Below are positions 35,779 through 44,863 of a stretch of 64,000 bases of DNA, in pieces (the first letter of the stretch is position 1; each line of letters opens with the position of its first letter). A model generated the notes under the pieces. That model was not told the DNA's origin and did no database searches. It worked only from the letters and a program-made list of their open reading frames with translations. Source of the stretch: JAFIFT01 sp020051095. GTDB lineage: Bacteria > Pseudomonadota > Gammaproteobacteria > Legionellales > Legionellaceae. The position numbers and the translations under genes are program-made. Location of the stretch: positions 124,001-188,000 of the forward strand of contig NZ_CAXMZT010000003.1 of NCBI RefSeq assembly GCF_964199965.1, in the 5' to 3' direction.

Positions 35779-36639
35779 ATGAGTAAGCAGCTGCAATTAG
35801 CTTCAATCAACCTACCAATTGGTAGCTTAGATGCTTATATTCACCATGTGAATCAATTCCCGATGCTAAGCGCTGAAGAAGAATATGGTTATGCCCAGCG
35901 TTTCCAATCGGAAGGATGCATTGAAAGTGCACGCCAATTAGTGCTTGCGCACTTGCGCTATGTTGTGCGTGTTGCTCGTGGCTACTTAGGCTATGGCTTA
36001 CCCCTCAATGATCTGATCCAAGAAGGCAATATCGGCTTGATGAAAGCGGTGAAACGGTTTGATCCAACCATGGGGGTTCGCTTGGTTTCCTTTGCGGTAC
36101 ACTGGATCAAAGCTGAAATTCATGAGTATGTTATTCGCAACTGGCGTATTGTTAAAATTGCTACCACCAAAGCACAACGTAAATTATTCTTTAAACTGCG
36201 GCAAATGAAGACCCGTTTAGGTTGGTCTACTCCTGAAGAAATTAAAGCCATCGCGCATGATCTTGGTGTATCCCCCAAAGAAGTCACCCGCATGGAGCGT
36301 CGCTTAAATGCTCGTGATGCAGCGTTTGACGAACCCGTTGATGACGATACCAATGCACCATTATTATCACCGGTTCAATATTTACAAGACCCTAATTCTG
36401 ACCCTGCCCTGCTAATTGAAAAAGAAACGATTGAAGAGCGCAATCATGAAAACTTAGTCTATGCCATGGAAAGTCTTGACGATCGCGCCCAAGATATTCT
36501 CAAGCAACGTTGGTTAACTGAGAAGAAACTAACACTGCATGATTTAGCAGCTAAATATGGCGTCTCTGCTGAACGTGTCCGCCAGCTAGAGAAAAATGCC
36601 ATGATCAAATTACGTAAAAAACTCGAAGAGATGGCGTAA
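35779..36639 (+). CDS. rpoH: Heat-shock sigma factor sigma-32
   Basis: Directs RNA polymerase to heat-shock promoters. The 286 residues include region 2 (HLRYVVRVARGYLGYGLPL, DLIQEGNIGLMKAVKRFD), the RpoH box QRKLFFKLR (133-141), which separates it from RpoD and RpoS, and a region 4.2 HTH (LTLHDLAAKYGVSAERVRQLE). A strong GGAGG site sits 7 bp before the ATG. Two promoter-like elements lie upstream; whether an mRNA thermosensor like that of E. coli exists cannot be told by reading. Confidence 0.97.
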   Translation: MSKQLQLASINLPIGSLDAYIHHVNQFPMLSAEEEYGYAQRFQSEGCIESARQLVLAHLRYVVRVARGYLGYGLPLNDLIQEGNIGLMKAVKRFDPTMGVRLVSFAVHWIKAEIHEYVIRNWRIVKIATTKAQRKLFFKLRQMKTRLGWSTPEEIKAIAHDLGVSPKEVTRMERRLNARDAAFDEPVDDDTNAPLLSPVQYLQDPNSDPALLIEKETIEERNHENLVYAMESLDDRAQDILKQRWLTEKKLTLHDLAAKYGVSAERVRQLEKNAMIKLRKKLEEMA

Positions 36640-36733
36640 ACAGGCTAGCAAATTAACCATTCAACTCAAACATTGACGTACGTCGCTAACCTGTTAAAAT
36701 TAGCGTAATTATTGTAATATTTGAGTGCATCCA

Positions 36734-36922
36734 ATGAATAATACGATTGATATCGACAAATTCTACGTTAGCCCTTATGACAAAATGTTTCATGGGTTTG
36801 ATAAAACCCATAAACTATCCGAATCTCAAAAAAGGGAAATTGCCAAGCATCAGCGCATTGCAAAACTGCGTGATAATGCCGATATAGCCGATGGCGATCG
36901 CGCCATTTGGGATAAATTTTAA
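36734..36922 (+). CDS. Small CBU_0585-like protein
   Basis: A 62-residue acidic/polar protein beginning NNTIDIDKFYVSPYDKMFHG and ending GDRAIWDKF. Start, FDKTH motif and C-terminal Trp fit my memory of the short CBU_0585 family found in Legionella and Coxiella. ATG at 36734 is preferred over GTG at 36725. It precedes cmoA by 17 bp and could be cotranscribed. Function unknown. Confidence 0.65.
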   Translation: MNNTIDIDKFYVSPYDKMFHGFDKTHKLSESQKREIAKHQRIAKLRDNADIADGDRAIWDKF

Positions 36923-36939
36923 CGAGCTGTTTTATACCA

Positions 36940-37680
36940 ATGACTTTTCCAACATCGAGCGCGGATACCGTTTACGCCCAACCTCAACAGGTAATTGCTG
37001 ACTTTTCATTTGATGAAAAAGTGGCATCCGTTTTTTCAGACATGATCCAACGCTCCATTCCTGGATACCGAACTATTCTCAAGCAGCTCGGCCTATTCAC
37101 AACCTTGTTCTGCCAGGAAAACTCAAACTATTATGATTTAGGATGTTCATTGGGGGCGGCTACCTTAGCCATGCGCCAAAATATTAATGCCCCAGGCGGT
37201 AAGATCATTGCTGTGGACAATTCAGCAGCCATGATCCAACGATGTCAAAACCATGTGTTATCCTTTAATTTCATAACGCCCGTTGAATTCCATTGTTGTG
37301 ATCTGCAAGATATTACCATTGAACAAGCAGCCATTGTCACGCTCAACTTTACCCTGCAATTTATTAAGCCCGAGGAAAGGCAAGCGATCATAAACCGCAT
37401 ATATCAAGGGTTAAAGCCAGGAGGTTTGCTGTTTATGTCAGAAAAACTGACTCTGGAAGACAAGCACATCAATGCCTTGTTAATTAATGCTCATCATCAA
37501 TTTAAACGAAATAATGGTTATAGTGATCTGGAAATCAGTCAAAAGCGCACCGCCCTTGAGAATGTCATGATTCCTGACACACCGAGCTGCCATGTGAATC
37601 GAATGCAGCAAGCTGGCTTTGCTCATATTAGTCAGTGGTATCAAAATCTTAATTTTGCGTCATTTATTGCTGTCAAATAA
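36940..37680 (+). CDS. cmoA: Carboxy-S-adenosyl-L-methionine synthase
   Basis: Makes carboxy-SAM from SAM and prephenate for tRNA wobble uridine modification (cmo5U). The 246 residues show the CmoA start FSFDEKVASVFSDMIQRSIPGY, the SAM motif YDLGCSLGAATLAM and the VTLNFTLQFI segment. cmoB starts 5 bases after the stop. A prephenate route is also in the window through pheA. Confidence 0.96.
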   Translation: MTFPTSSADTVYAQPQQVIADFSFDEKVASVFSDMIQRSIPGYRTILKQLGLFTTLFCQENSNYYDLGCSLGAATLAMRQNINAPGGKIIAVDNSAAMIQRCQNHVLSFNFITPVEFHCCDLQDITIEQAAIVTLNFTLQFIKPEERQAIINRIYQGLKPGGLLFMSEKLTLEDKHINALLINAHHQFKRNNGYSDLEISQKRTALENVMIPDTPSCHVNRMQQAGFAHISQWYQNLNFASFIAVK

Positions 37681-37684
37681 AGTC

Positions 37685-38671
37685 ATGCTAGGTTTCAACC
37701 AACATCCCGCATTAACCGATTTTTTTATAAAAACAGCGGACTCGTCTTTATCAAACTACCATCCTGCTATACAAGATGGACTTGAAAAGCGATTTGACCA
37801 ATACCAGCATGGTCATATGGATCAGTGGTTTCATATTATCCAATCACTGCCGAGGTTGCCCGCAGATAACATCGACTTAGCCAATTCCGTTTCTGTCAGT
37901 CAATCATCGCCTCTTAGTGAAGAACAGCAGCAACAATTAAAAAGCCAATTAATGCAGCTACACCCTTGGCGAAAAGGCCCCTTTCACCTCCATGGACTAA
38001 CTGTAGACTGTGAATGGCGTTCCGATTGGAAATGGCAGCGAATTAGACCACACCTAAATTTATCCGGTAAAACAGTCCTAGATATCGGCTGTGGCAATGG
38101 TTATCACACCTGGCGTATGCTGGGTGAAAATGCACAATTAGTCGTTGGTATCGACCCCTCGCAACTGTTTTGGCATCAATTTTTAGCGATAAAACACTTT
38201 GTCGGGGAAGTTCCGGTTTATTTTTTACCGATTGGCATTGAGCATTTACCGAACCCGATGCCTGTTTTTGATTCGGTGTTTTCAATGGGCGTCTTCTATC
38301 ATCGTAAATCACCCATCGATCATCTTTACACTATCCGAGACTTATTAAAACCAAACGGGGAAATGATCCTAGAAACCTTAATCGTCCCCGGCGATAAGCA
38401 AACGGTATTGGTCCCCAACGATCGCTATGCTTGCATGCCGAATGTGTGGTTTATTCCTTCGGTTGATGCATTAACCAGTTGGATAGAAAAAGCCGGCTTT
38501 TCCCATGTCCATTGCATTGATGTCACGCAAACCAGCATAGAAGAACAGCGCGCAACGGAATGGATGACCTACCAGTCCCTCACCGATTTTCTTGACCCAG
38601 AAAATCCTCATAAAACCATAGAAGGCTACCCTGCGCCCACTCGAGCTATCATAATTGCCAAAAAGTACTAG
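37685..38671 (+). CDS. cmoB: tRNA U34 carboxymethyltransferase
   Basis: Transfers the carboxymethyl group of carboxy-SAM to 5-hydroxyuridine-34 of tRNA. The 328 residues contain RKGPF-like (PWRKGPFHLHG), DCEWRSDWKWQR and the SAM motif VLDIGCGNGYHTWRM, then GIDPSQLFWHQF. Start at ATG 37685; longer in-frame upstream sequence only shadows the cmoA end. Pair with cmoA is standard. Confidence 0.96.
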   Translation: MLGFNQHPALTDFFIKTADSSLSNYHPAIQDGLEKRFDQYQHGHMDQWFHIIQSLPRLPADNIDLANSVSVSQSSPLSEEQQQQLKSQLMQLHPWRKGPFHLHGLTVDCEWRSDWKWQRIRPHLNLSGKTVLDIGCGNGYHTWRMLGENAQLVVGIDPSQLFWHQFLAIKHFVGEVPVYFLPIGIEHLPNPMPVFDSVFSMGVFYHRKSPIDHLYTIRDLLKPNGEMILETLIVPGDKQTVLVPNDRYACMPNVWFIPSVDALTSWIEKAGFSHVHCIDVTQTSIEEQRATEWMTYQSLTDFLDPENPHKTIEGYPAPTRAIIIAKKY

Positions 38672-38696
38672 GGACGTTCCCTAATTAAAAGCTAAC

Positions 38697-39953
38697 TTAA
38701 AGATGGGTCAAAATAAAATGAAGCAATTTATAGGCAATAATCGATAATATCGAGGCGGCGGGTAATGTTAACACCCACGAGGTGAATATATTGCGGATAA
38801 CGATGAGATTTAATGCACCAATACCTCTGGCTAAGCCAACGCCCAAAACCGCGCCTACCAGCGTTTGTGTTGCAGAAACTGGGATGCCCGTACTCGTTGC
38901 AACAACGACGGTGGTTGCAGCGGCCAATGTGGCAGCAAATGCACGGCTAGGTGTTAATGCGGTGATGGAACTGCCGACGGTTTCAATGACTCGTCGACCA
39001 TACATTAAAAAACCGGTGATAACGCCAATACAGCCTATCAACGTTATCCATGAAGGGTAATTTTCCGCCACAAAATTGCCGGAGTTAACGCTTAAGCTAT
39101 ACACAATACTCAGCGGACCAACTGCTAGAGATACATCGTTAGCACCATGTGCAAATACCATTGCACAAGCAGTTAATCCCATCAATACGGCAAAGTACTT
39201 TTCAACTTGCTCAAAGCGCGTATGACGACTCATGTGCTGGGGCTCAGGTAATCGTCGGACAATCGTCATCCCTACCCAAGTTAATAGGACACTTGAAAAC
39301 AGGGTGACAGCAATATCTTGCCGAATAGATAAATGGATACCAAAATGGTCTAGCCCTTTAAAGACGGTAATATAGGATAAAACGATACCAACGAGGAATA
39401 AATAATAGGGTAAATATTTCTTTGCTCGCGCTAACGGGTCGGATTTAACAAAAATGGCTAGCTGAATGGTGATAAATAGCAAATAACCGACAACTCCCGC
39501 GATCACAGGCGATGTGACCCAGCCAATGGCAATATGCCCAACTTGATCCCAATGAATTGACGAGGTTCCTAATACTATCGCACCAAATCCAACCATAGAG
39601 CCAACAAGGGCATTGGTAATTGAAACAGGAAGTCCGAGAAAGGAGGCTAAGTTCATCCAAACAGTACAGGCTAAAAGGACACTTAACATGCCTTCAATCA
39701 AGATAAGTGGCTGATCGACCAGTTCAGAAGTGTTGATAATTCGATCACGCATCGTTTCGGTGACACCACTACCTCCAAAAAATGCGCCAAGAAACTCAAA
39801 GATAACTGCAATAATGATTGCTTTTCGCACGGTAATTGCTTTGGAACCCATGGTGGTGCTCATGACATTGGCCAAGTCATTGGCGCCTACGCCCCATGTC
39901 ATTAGAAAACAAAGAACGACCGCCCCCACTAAATATAAGAATGAAATTTCCAT
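38697..39953 (-). CDS. pitA: Low-affinity inorganic phosphate transporter (Pit family)
   Basis: A 418-residue inner-membrane symporter with about 10-11 TM segments. The two inverted PHO-4 repeats are visible: GANDLANVMSTTMGSKAIT near the start and HGANDVSLAVGPL in the second half. ATG at 39953 is chosen over a TTG six codons upstream because GGTAA precedes it. It follows the DUF47 gene with 7 bp, a pairing known for Pit transporters and their PhoU-like regulators. Confidence 0.93.
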   Translation of the reverse strand: MEISFLYLVGAVVLCFLMTWGVGANDLANVMSTTMGSKAITVRKAIIIAVIFEFLGAFFGGSGVTETMRDRIINTSELVDQPLILIEGMLSVLLACTVWMNLASFLGLPVSITNALVGSMVGFGAIVLGTSSIHWDQVGHIAIGWVTSPVIAGVVGYLLFITIQLAIFVKSDPLARAKKYLPYYLFLVGIVLSYITVFKGLDHFGIHLSIRQDIAVTLFSSVLLTWVGMTIVRRLPEPQHMSRHTRFEQVEKYFAVLMGLTACAMVFAHGANDVSLAVGPLSIVYSLSVNSGNFVAENYPSWITLIGCIGVITGFLMYGRRVIETVGSSITALTPSRAFAATLAAATTVVVATSTGIPVSATQTLVGAVLGVGLARGIGALNLIVIRNIFTSWVLTLPAASILSIIAYKLLHFILTHL

Positions 39954-39960
39954 CAGCGTA

Positions 39961-40632
39961 TTACCGGGCAATTAATATTTGTAAACGACCACCGACAGTT
40001 TGTGCGCGGTCAGCTAAGTCATCAATCCATTCCAACATTTTATATAAGAAAATAATATCCACCGGCGATAGCGAGTTTTCCATTTCAAATATCTGATGGC
40101 GGATAGAAGCAAGTTTGACATCACTTTCTTTTTCAATTTGCTGTAGCTCAGTAATCATATCTTCAACGATAGTTACCTCTCGACCACGAAAACCCGTTTC
40201 TAAAAGCTCATCGAGTTCATTTATTGCTTTACAGGCTTGTTTTGATGCATCGATACAGCGCCCTAAAAATGGCATAAAATCTTCTTGAATGGACTCGGGA
40301 ATGACCATTTTACGAGCCAACGTGAGGCCTGCAATATGCTGGGCTTTGTTGGCTATCTTGTCTTGCGCTGTCAGCAGTTCTAATAAATCGGTTCGAGACA
40401 CTGGTAGGAATAACCCGGTTGGTAAGTGGAGGCGTAAATCGCGCTTAATGGAATCAGCTTCTTGCTCTAATTGGTTAATTTTTTCTTGAATCTTAGCCGC
40501 CGTTTCCCAATCTTTTCTTAATACCGCCTCAAAAAACGGATAGAGTTGCTCAGCGCATTGGTGCACACGTTGCATGTGATGTTCTAATGGCTTGATTGGG
40601 GAAGGTCCAAAAACATTGAAGATGCTGCCCAT
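39961..40632 (-). CDS. PhoU-like DUF47 (TIGR00153) Pit accessory protein
   Basis: A 223-residue all-helical PhoU-like protein. The start MGSIFNVFGPSPIKPLEHHM and the repeats of acidic helices (E-x-x-x-D pattern, IQEKINQLEQEADSIKRDL) are characteristic. It probably binds metal clusters and modulates the adjacent Pit transporter. It heads the two-gene unit. Confidence 0.92.
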   Translation of the reverse strand: MGSIFNVFGPSPIKPLEHHMQRVHQCAEQLYPFFEAVLRKDWETAAKIQEKINQLEQEADSIKRDLRLHLPTGLFLPVSRTDLLELLTAQDKIANKAQHIAGLTLARKMVIPESIQEDFMPFLGRCIDASKQACKAINELDELLETGFRGREVTIVEDMITELQQIEKESDVKLASIRHQIFEMENSLSPVDIIFLYKMLEWIDDLADRAQTVGGRLQILIAR

Positions 40633-40697
40633 ACTAAGCTACCTTAGTGTCCAATTTTGGCATCAGTATACCGGGTAGTTTTTCAAATTACCAGTGC

Positions 40698-41486
40698 TTA
40701 ACAAAGAGATTCCGTATCAACACCCAATTTTGACAAAATGCCCGCTAAGGTGTCATGGTCGTAGTATTTTATTTTTAACCAGCCACCTTGCTCATCGTTT
40801 GGTTGACATACAACGGGCGTTCCTAAATGCTCCGATAGATGAACTTCTAAGCGTTTAATATCGGCATCTTCAGGGGTATTTGGCGATTGCTCCATCTGTT
40901 TATGTTCTTTTATCTGACTTTCCATTTGTCGGACAGACCAATGTCTTTGTTGCGCTAACAGGCCAAATCGGCGTTGCTCTGCTTTACTCAACCCAACCAG
41001 GGTTCGTGCATGACCAAAGCTCAATTTTTGACTTGCTACCCAAGCTTGGACGGTCGAATCAAGCGTCAACAAGCGCAACAAATTGGTGATGTGGCTTCTA
41101 GACTTGCCGACGATTTTAGCGATATCTTCTTGTTGAAAATTAAATTGACGTTGAAGTTGCTGGTATCCTTCAGCTTCTTCGATGAGGGTTAAGTCCGCTC
41201 TTTGAATATTTTCAATTAAGGAGACAGCTGCTGCTTGTTGATCATCGTAACCAACAACGACACAAGGCACATTGGTTAAACCAACCATTTGTGCAGCGCG
41301 CCATCTTCGCTCCCCCGCCACTAGACCATACTTATCCTCAGCTTCGGGTCTGACTATTAAAGGCTCAATCAGACCTTGGCTTTCGATGGAGTTGGCAAGT
41401 TCTTGTAAACGCTCTAAGTCGAAATGTTTTCGAGGTTGGTTAGGGTTAGGAATAATCGATTGGATTGAAATAATTTTAAAATGCAT
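40698..41486 (-). CDS. parB: ParB/Spo0J-family chromosome partition protein
   Basis: CTP-dependent DNA clamp that loads at parS. The 262 residues have the CTPase motifs (IIPNPNQPRKHF, GLVAGERRWRAA, LIENIQRADL), a central HTH (QEDIAKIVGKSRSHITNLLRLL) and a short C-terminal dimer domain. No parA lies next to it, and no parS-like 16-mer was noticed nearby. It is followed by other unrelated genes, so the usual gidAB-parAB context of oriC is absent. Confidence 0.9.
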   Translation of the reverse strand: MHFKIISIQSIIPNPNQPRKHFDLERLQELANSIESQGLIEPLIVRPEAEDKYGLVAGERRWRAAQMVGLTNVPCVVVGYDDQQAAAVSLIENIQRADLTLIEEAEGYQQLQRQFNFQQEDIAKIVGKSRSHITNLLRLLTLDSTVQAWVASQKLSFGHARTLVGLSKAEQRRFGLLAQQRHWSVRQMESQIKEHKQMEQSPNTPEDADIKRLEVHLSEHLGTPVVCQPNDEQGGWLKIKYYDHDTLAGILSKLGVDTESLC

Positions 41487-41519
41487 TGTCAGATTCGGTG
41501 CGTTCGATGAATGGGTATA

Positions 41520-42437
41520 TTATACAACGACTGACAAGGTCTGTGGTAGTAATGAAAACGTAGCAGGCAATTGCCCAACCAATTCGCCATCTGCCTCGAT
41601 AAACAGGGGTTGCTCAAGTTGTCCTTCAATCGACACTGTTTTAGCCTGTACAAACTTGACCTTTTTCTCCAAGAGGTGGCGGCCACTATAGATTTTACGC
41701 AACTTCCACAACGCCTGTAATTTGGTGAAATCATGGAAAATGACCACATCGAGAAGCCCATCATTCAAATTTGCCATCGGCGCGACATGCATATTTCCGC
41801 CAAAGTATTGACCATTACAAACCGCCATGAGCAACATATCCCCTTCAAATGGGGGGTGCTCATCAAATTGGATGGTAACAGGGGTGCTTTGGTAGGTTAA
41901 TATCCCTTGAAGGCTATGAATAAAATAGTTAACGCCTCCGCCTAGCTTTTTTAGCCAGCTTGTTGCAGACGAATATTTAATCACTTGGGCAGATAATCCA
42001 CAGCTTGCGATGTTGATAAAATAGCGGGTTTTATTATTGGCATAGCTGATTTTACCAATATTGCAGGCCACACCTTGATTGTGAGTGAGGTGATTGAGGA
42101 ATTCCGTGACATGCTGAGATCCAAACTGGCGAGCAAAATCGCCGCCACACCCCGCATTAAAATAAGCAAACTGGGTTCGTTTACTCAGAAATCGATCGTT
42201 GTCGATAAATCCATTAACCGCATGACTTAAAGTGCCATCGCCTCCAATGACGATAAAATAGTCGGGCTCATCCGCTAATAATCCCCGGACTAACTTCACT
42301 AAGTCATCGGTATAATTCGTCATACGATAGGTTATTTTATCGGATAATGCTTTTAATCCCGGATGTAATACCTGCCATACTTTTTGCCCCCGCCCACCAC
42401 CGGCAGCCGGGTTAATAATGACAGAAATGGACCTCAT
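41520..42437 (-). CDS. Diacylglycerol/lipid kinase family protein
   Basis: A 305-residue DagK-catalytic-domain (YegS/BmrU-like) protein with INPAAGGGRG at the start and the nucleotide loop VIGGDGTLSHAVNGF. The C-terminal beta-rich half has DGLLDVVIFHDFTK. Likely phosphorylates a lipid or sphingoid-type substrate; which one is unknown. Its ATG overlaps the fadH stop by four bases. Confidence 0.9.
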   Translation of the reverse strand: MRSISVIINPAAGGGRGQKVWQVLHPGLKALSDKITYRMTNYTDDLVKLVRGLLADEPDYFIVIGGDGTLSHAVNGFIDNDRFLSKRTQFAYFNAGCGGDFARQFGSQHVTEFLNHLTHNQGVACNIGKISYANNKTRYFINIASCGLSAQVIKYSSATSWLKKLGGGVNYFIHSLQGILTYQSTPVTIQFDEHPPFEGDMLLMAVCNGQYFGGNMHVAPMANLNDGLLDVVIFHDFTKLQALWKLRKIYSGRHLLEKKVKFVQAKTVSIEGQLEQPLFIEADGELVGQLPATFSLLPQTLSVVV

Positions 42438-44446
42438 AGTTTTGCAGCGAGGGTAGTGGCTTGGTTAATAGCAAATTTTGCATCCAGCCCGAGTGCTTTA
42501 AAAGCGCCACCAATCAAATGGACAGACTTACCTTCTTGCAGCAAGGGTTGGTATAAAGCCGTCAAAGGCAGTTGCCCAGCACAAACGACAATGGTATCTG
42601 CAGCGATGACTTGAGGCTTATCATCAACGAGAATATGCAAGCCCTGATCGTCAATGCGCTCATAACTAGCGCCCGATATCATTTGGACATGTTTGTGGCG
42701 TAACGTTAATCGATGAATCCAACCGGTTGTCTTGCCTAAGTTTTTGCCAATGCTTTCCTTTTTGCGCTGCAAAATGGTTACCGAATAAGGAGAGGCTTGG
42801 ACTTCGGGTGTCGTCAGTCCGCCACGATGGGATAATTGGGTATCAATGCCCCATTCTTGGAAATAATCGCCTTGCTTTTCCCCTTGGTGGGTTAAATAAG
42901 TTGCCACATCCACACCAATGCCGCCCGCCCCAATTAACGCCACTGTTTTGCCAGGTTTTCGTGCCCCTTCCAGCAGCTCAATATAAGTTATCACACTGGG
43001 ATGATCGATTCCCGGGATGGATGGCTTTCGAGCAGAAATTCCCGTTGCCAACACAATTTCATCAAAAGGCCGCAGATCAGAAATGTCTGCATCATGGTTT
43101 AGAATCACTCGGACGTTATGCACACGAAGCTGGTGATCAAAATAGGCAATGGTGTGCGCATAATCTTCTTTCCCAGGAATCACTTTGGCTAAATTGAATT
43201 GCCCGCCAAGCTTGTCACTCCGCTCAAAAAGGGTGACTTGGTGGCCTCTTTGGGCAGCAAGTAATGCACATGACATCCCTGCCGGCCCTGCGCCAACCAC
43301 AGCAACTGTTTTGGGTTGAGTGGCAGGTTCAATCTGCCACTCCGTTTCACGCGCTGCAATTGGATTGACTAAACAACTTGCTTCTTTATGCGAAAAAACC
43401 TGATCAAGACAAGCTTGATTACAAGCAATGCAAACATTAATAGAACGCTCATCCCCTTGCTCAGCTTTTTGGACAAATTCGGGATCCGCTAAAAATGGGC
43501 GTGCCATTGAAACCATATCAGCATGCCCTTGTGCCAGAACGGATTCAGCGATTGTGGGCGTGTTTATGCGGTTGGACGCAATCACTGGAATAGCAAGATG
43601 AGGGCGTATGCGTTGGGTGACGGATGAAAACCCGGCTGGCGGAACCATCGATGCAATAGTTGGTATACGCGCTTCATGCCAACCAATACCGGTGTTAATG
43701 ATGGAGGCACCTGCTTTCTCAATGGCTTTCGCTAATTCAATGACTTCCTCCCAACTACTACCGTCTTTTATTAAATCCAACATAGAAAGGCGGTAGATAA
43801 TAATAAATTTCTCCCCCACTTCTTCGCGAATGGCTTTTACTACGGCTACGGGAAATTGCATACGCTTGCTAAAGTCCCCACCCCATTGGTCTTTCCGCTG
43901 ATTGGTATGAGCGACTATAAATTGGTTAATTAAATAACCTTCACTGCCCATCACTTCTACCCCATCATAACCTGCCTGTTGGGCAAGCTTTGCACACCTG
44001 GCAAAATGGTGAATGGTCTTCGCAACGCCTCGTGAACTTAACGACCAAGGCGTAAAGGGGGAGATAGGGGATTTAATGCGGCTTGGTGCCACCACAAAAG
44101 GATGATAACCATAGCGTCCAGCGTGTAAAATTTGCAAGACGACTTTACCATCTGACGCATGGATGACATCTGTCATACCCGCATGTTTTTTCATTTCGCT
44201 TTGGTTTGATAACTTCGCTGCAAAAGGTGCCAATCGACCGGCTCGATTGGGAGCAAACCCACCCGTAACAATTAGGCCAACGCCCCCTTGTGCTCGCCGT
44301 TGGTAAAAAGCAGCTAACCGATTTAAATCGGGCTTATCCTCCTCTAATCCCGTGTGCATCGAGCCCATCAAGACCCTATTCTTCAGGGTTGTATAACCTA
44401 AATCCAATGGTTCAAACAGGTGTGGAAAATATTGATTCTTCTGCAT
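42434..44446 (-). CDS. fadH: NADPH-dependent 2,4-dienoyl-CoA reductase
   Basis: Flavin/FeS enzyme for beta-oxidation of unsaturated fatty acids. The 670 residues comprise an old-yellow-enzyme TIM barrel (about 1-335), a 4Fe-4S motif CIACNQACLD plus a later Cys (about 340-365), an FAD domain (VVGAGPAGMSCALLAAQRG, about 384) and an NADPH domain (ALIGAGGIGVDVATYL). Length is standard. Cotranscribed with the lipid kinase. Divergent from icmH across 417 bp. Confidence 0.95.
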   Translation of the reverse strand: MQKNQYFPHLFEPLDLGYTTLKNRVLMGSMHTGLEEDKPDLNRLAAFYQRRAQGGVGLIVTGGFAPNRAGRLAPFAAKLSNQSEMKKHAGMTDVIHASDGKVVLQILHAGRYGYHPFVVAPSRIKSPISPFTPWSLSSRGVAKTIHHFARCAKLAQQAGYDGVEVMGSEGYLINQFIVAHTNQRKDQWGGDFSKRMQFPVAVVKAIREEVGEKFIIIYRLSMLDLIKDGSSWEEVIELAKAIEKAGASIINTGIGWHEARIPTIASMVPPAGFSSVTQRIRPHLAIPVIASNRINTPTIAESVLAQGHADMVSMARPFLADPEFVQKAEQGDERSINVCIACNQACLDQVFSHKEASCLVNPIAARETEWQIEPATQPKTVAVVGAGPAGMSCALLAAQRGHQVTLFERSDKLGGQFNLAKVIPGKEDYAHTIAYFDHQLRVHNVRVILNHDADISDLRPFDEIVLATGISARKPSIPGIDHPSVITYIELLEGARKPGKTVALIGAGGIGVDVATYLTHQGEKQGDYFQEWGIDTQLSHRGGLTTPEVQASPYSVTILQRKKESIGKNLGKTTGWIHRLTLRHKHVQMISGASYERIDDQGLHILVDDKPQVIAADTIVVCAGQLPLTALYQPLLQEGKSVHLIGGAFKALGLDAKFAINQATTLAAKL

Positions 44447-44630
44447 AATCCCTCAATCGTATCAAACGCTCACTATTTGATTTTATTATACCCATGCAAG
44501 GTTAAAAAGCTAGGGGCTAATGGCATTTCGTGATCCGCGCTATATTTGCATTATCAAACCGGATGAATTCCTATTTTGATCCGTTGAAGGAGAACTATCT
44601 GTAAAGGATAAAAGCACTGAACTAATACGA

Positions 44631-44741
44631 GCCCGTGCCCTTGTCCAGATTTAGAGAATTAAATATAAACTTTGAGCTTGAAGCAGCCCACCGAAAAATG
44701 GGGAGCTTTGCCCATTAAAAACCGGGCACGGGCACGGGCAT
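44631..44741. repeat. GC-rich hexamer repeat with distant inverted arm
   Basis: GCCCGTGCCC at 44631-44640 is the reverse complement of GGGCACGGGC, present twice in overlapping register at 44724-44733 and 44730-44739. Transcribed, the arms could pair over an ~85-base loop with two alternative registers. Confidence 0.55.
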
Positions 44742-44792
44742 GCTCACGGGTGCGTATTGGTTTTGTGGGTGAAACCAGTACAGAGAGGAGAA

Positions 44793-44817
44793 CCCTGTCA
44801 GCTATCGACAGTCAGGG
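44793..44817 (+). other. Overlapping inverted repeats upstream of icmH
   Basis: CTGTC (44795-44799)/GACAG (44807-44811) and CCCTG (44793-44797)/CAGGG (44813-44817) form mutually overlapping stems 47 bp before the icmH ATG. Confidence 0.4.
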
Positions 44818-44863
44818 TAAGTTCACGTAATATATTTATTAGTTAAAAAAAGGTAACCGAGCC

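Larger units (their letters stand above)
44447..44863. other. 417 bp intergenic region between fadH and icmH
   Basis: No supported gene. It contains a GC-rich hexamer run (GGGCAC GGGCAC GGGCAT, 44724-44741) whose reverse complement GCCCGTGCCC occurs at 44631-44640, a small ATGGG/CCCAT hairpin (44698-44715), and overlapping inverted repeats near 44793-44817. It probably carries icmH and fadH control signals, but I cannot place a clear promoter. Confidence 0.6.

Noticed and set aside
35607..35810. 67-residue open frame on the minus strand before rpoH
   Set aside because: It overlaps the rpoH promoter and start, lacks a ribosome site and has no family-like composition.
42727..43197. 156-residue frame on the plus strand within fadH
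   Set aside because: fadH motifs continue across it on the other strand; composition is unlike a real protein.
44631..44817. Possible riboswitch before icmH
   Set aside because: Stems are short and mutually exclusive, and no known riboswitch core was recognised; kept only as a structured region.
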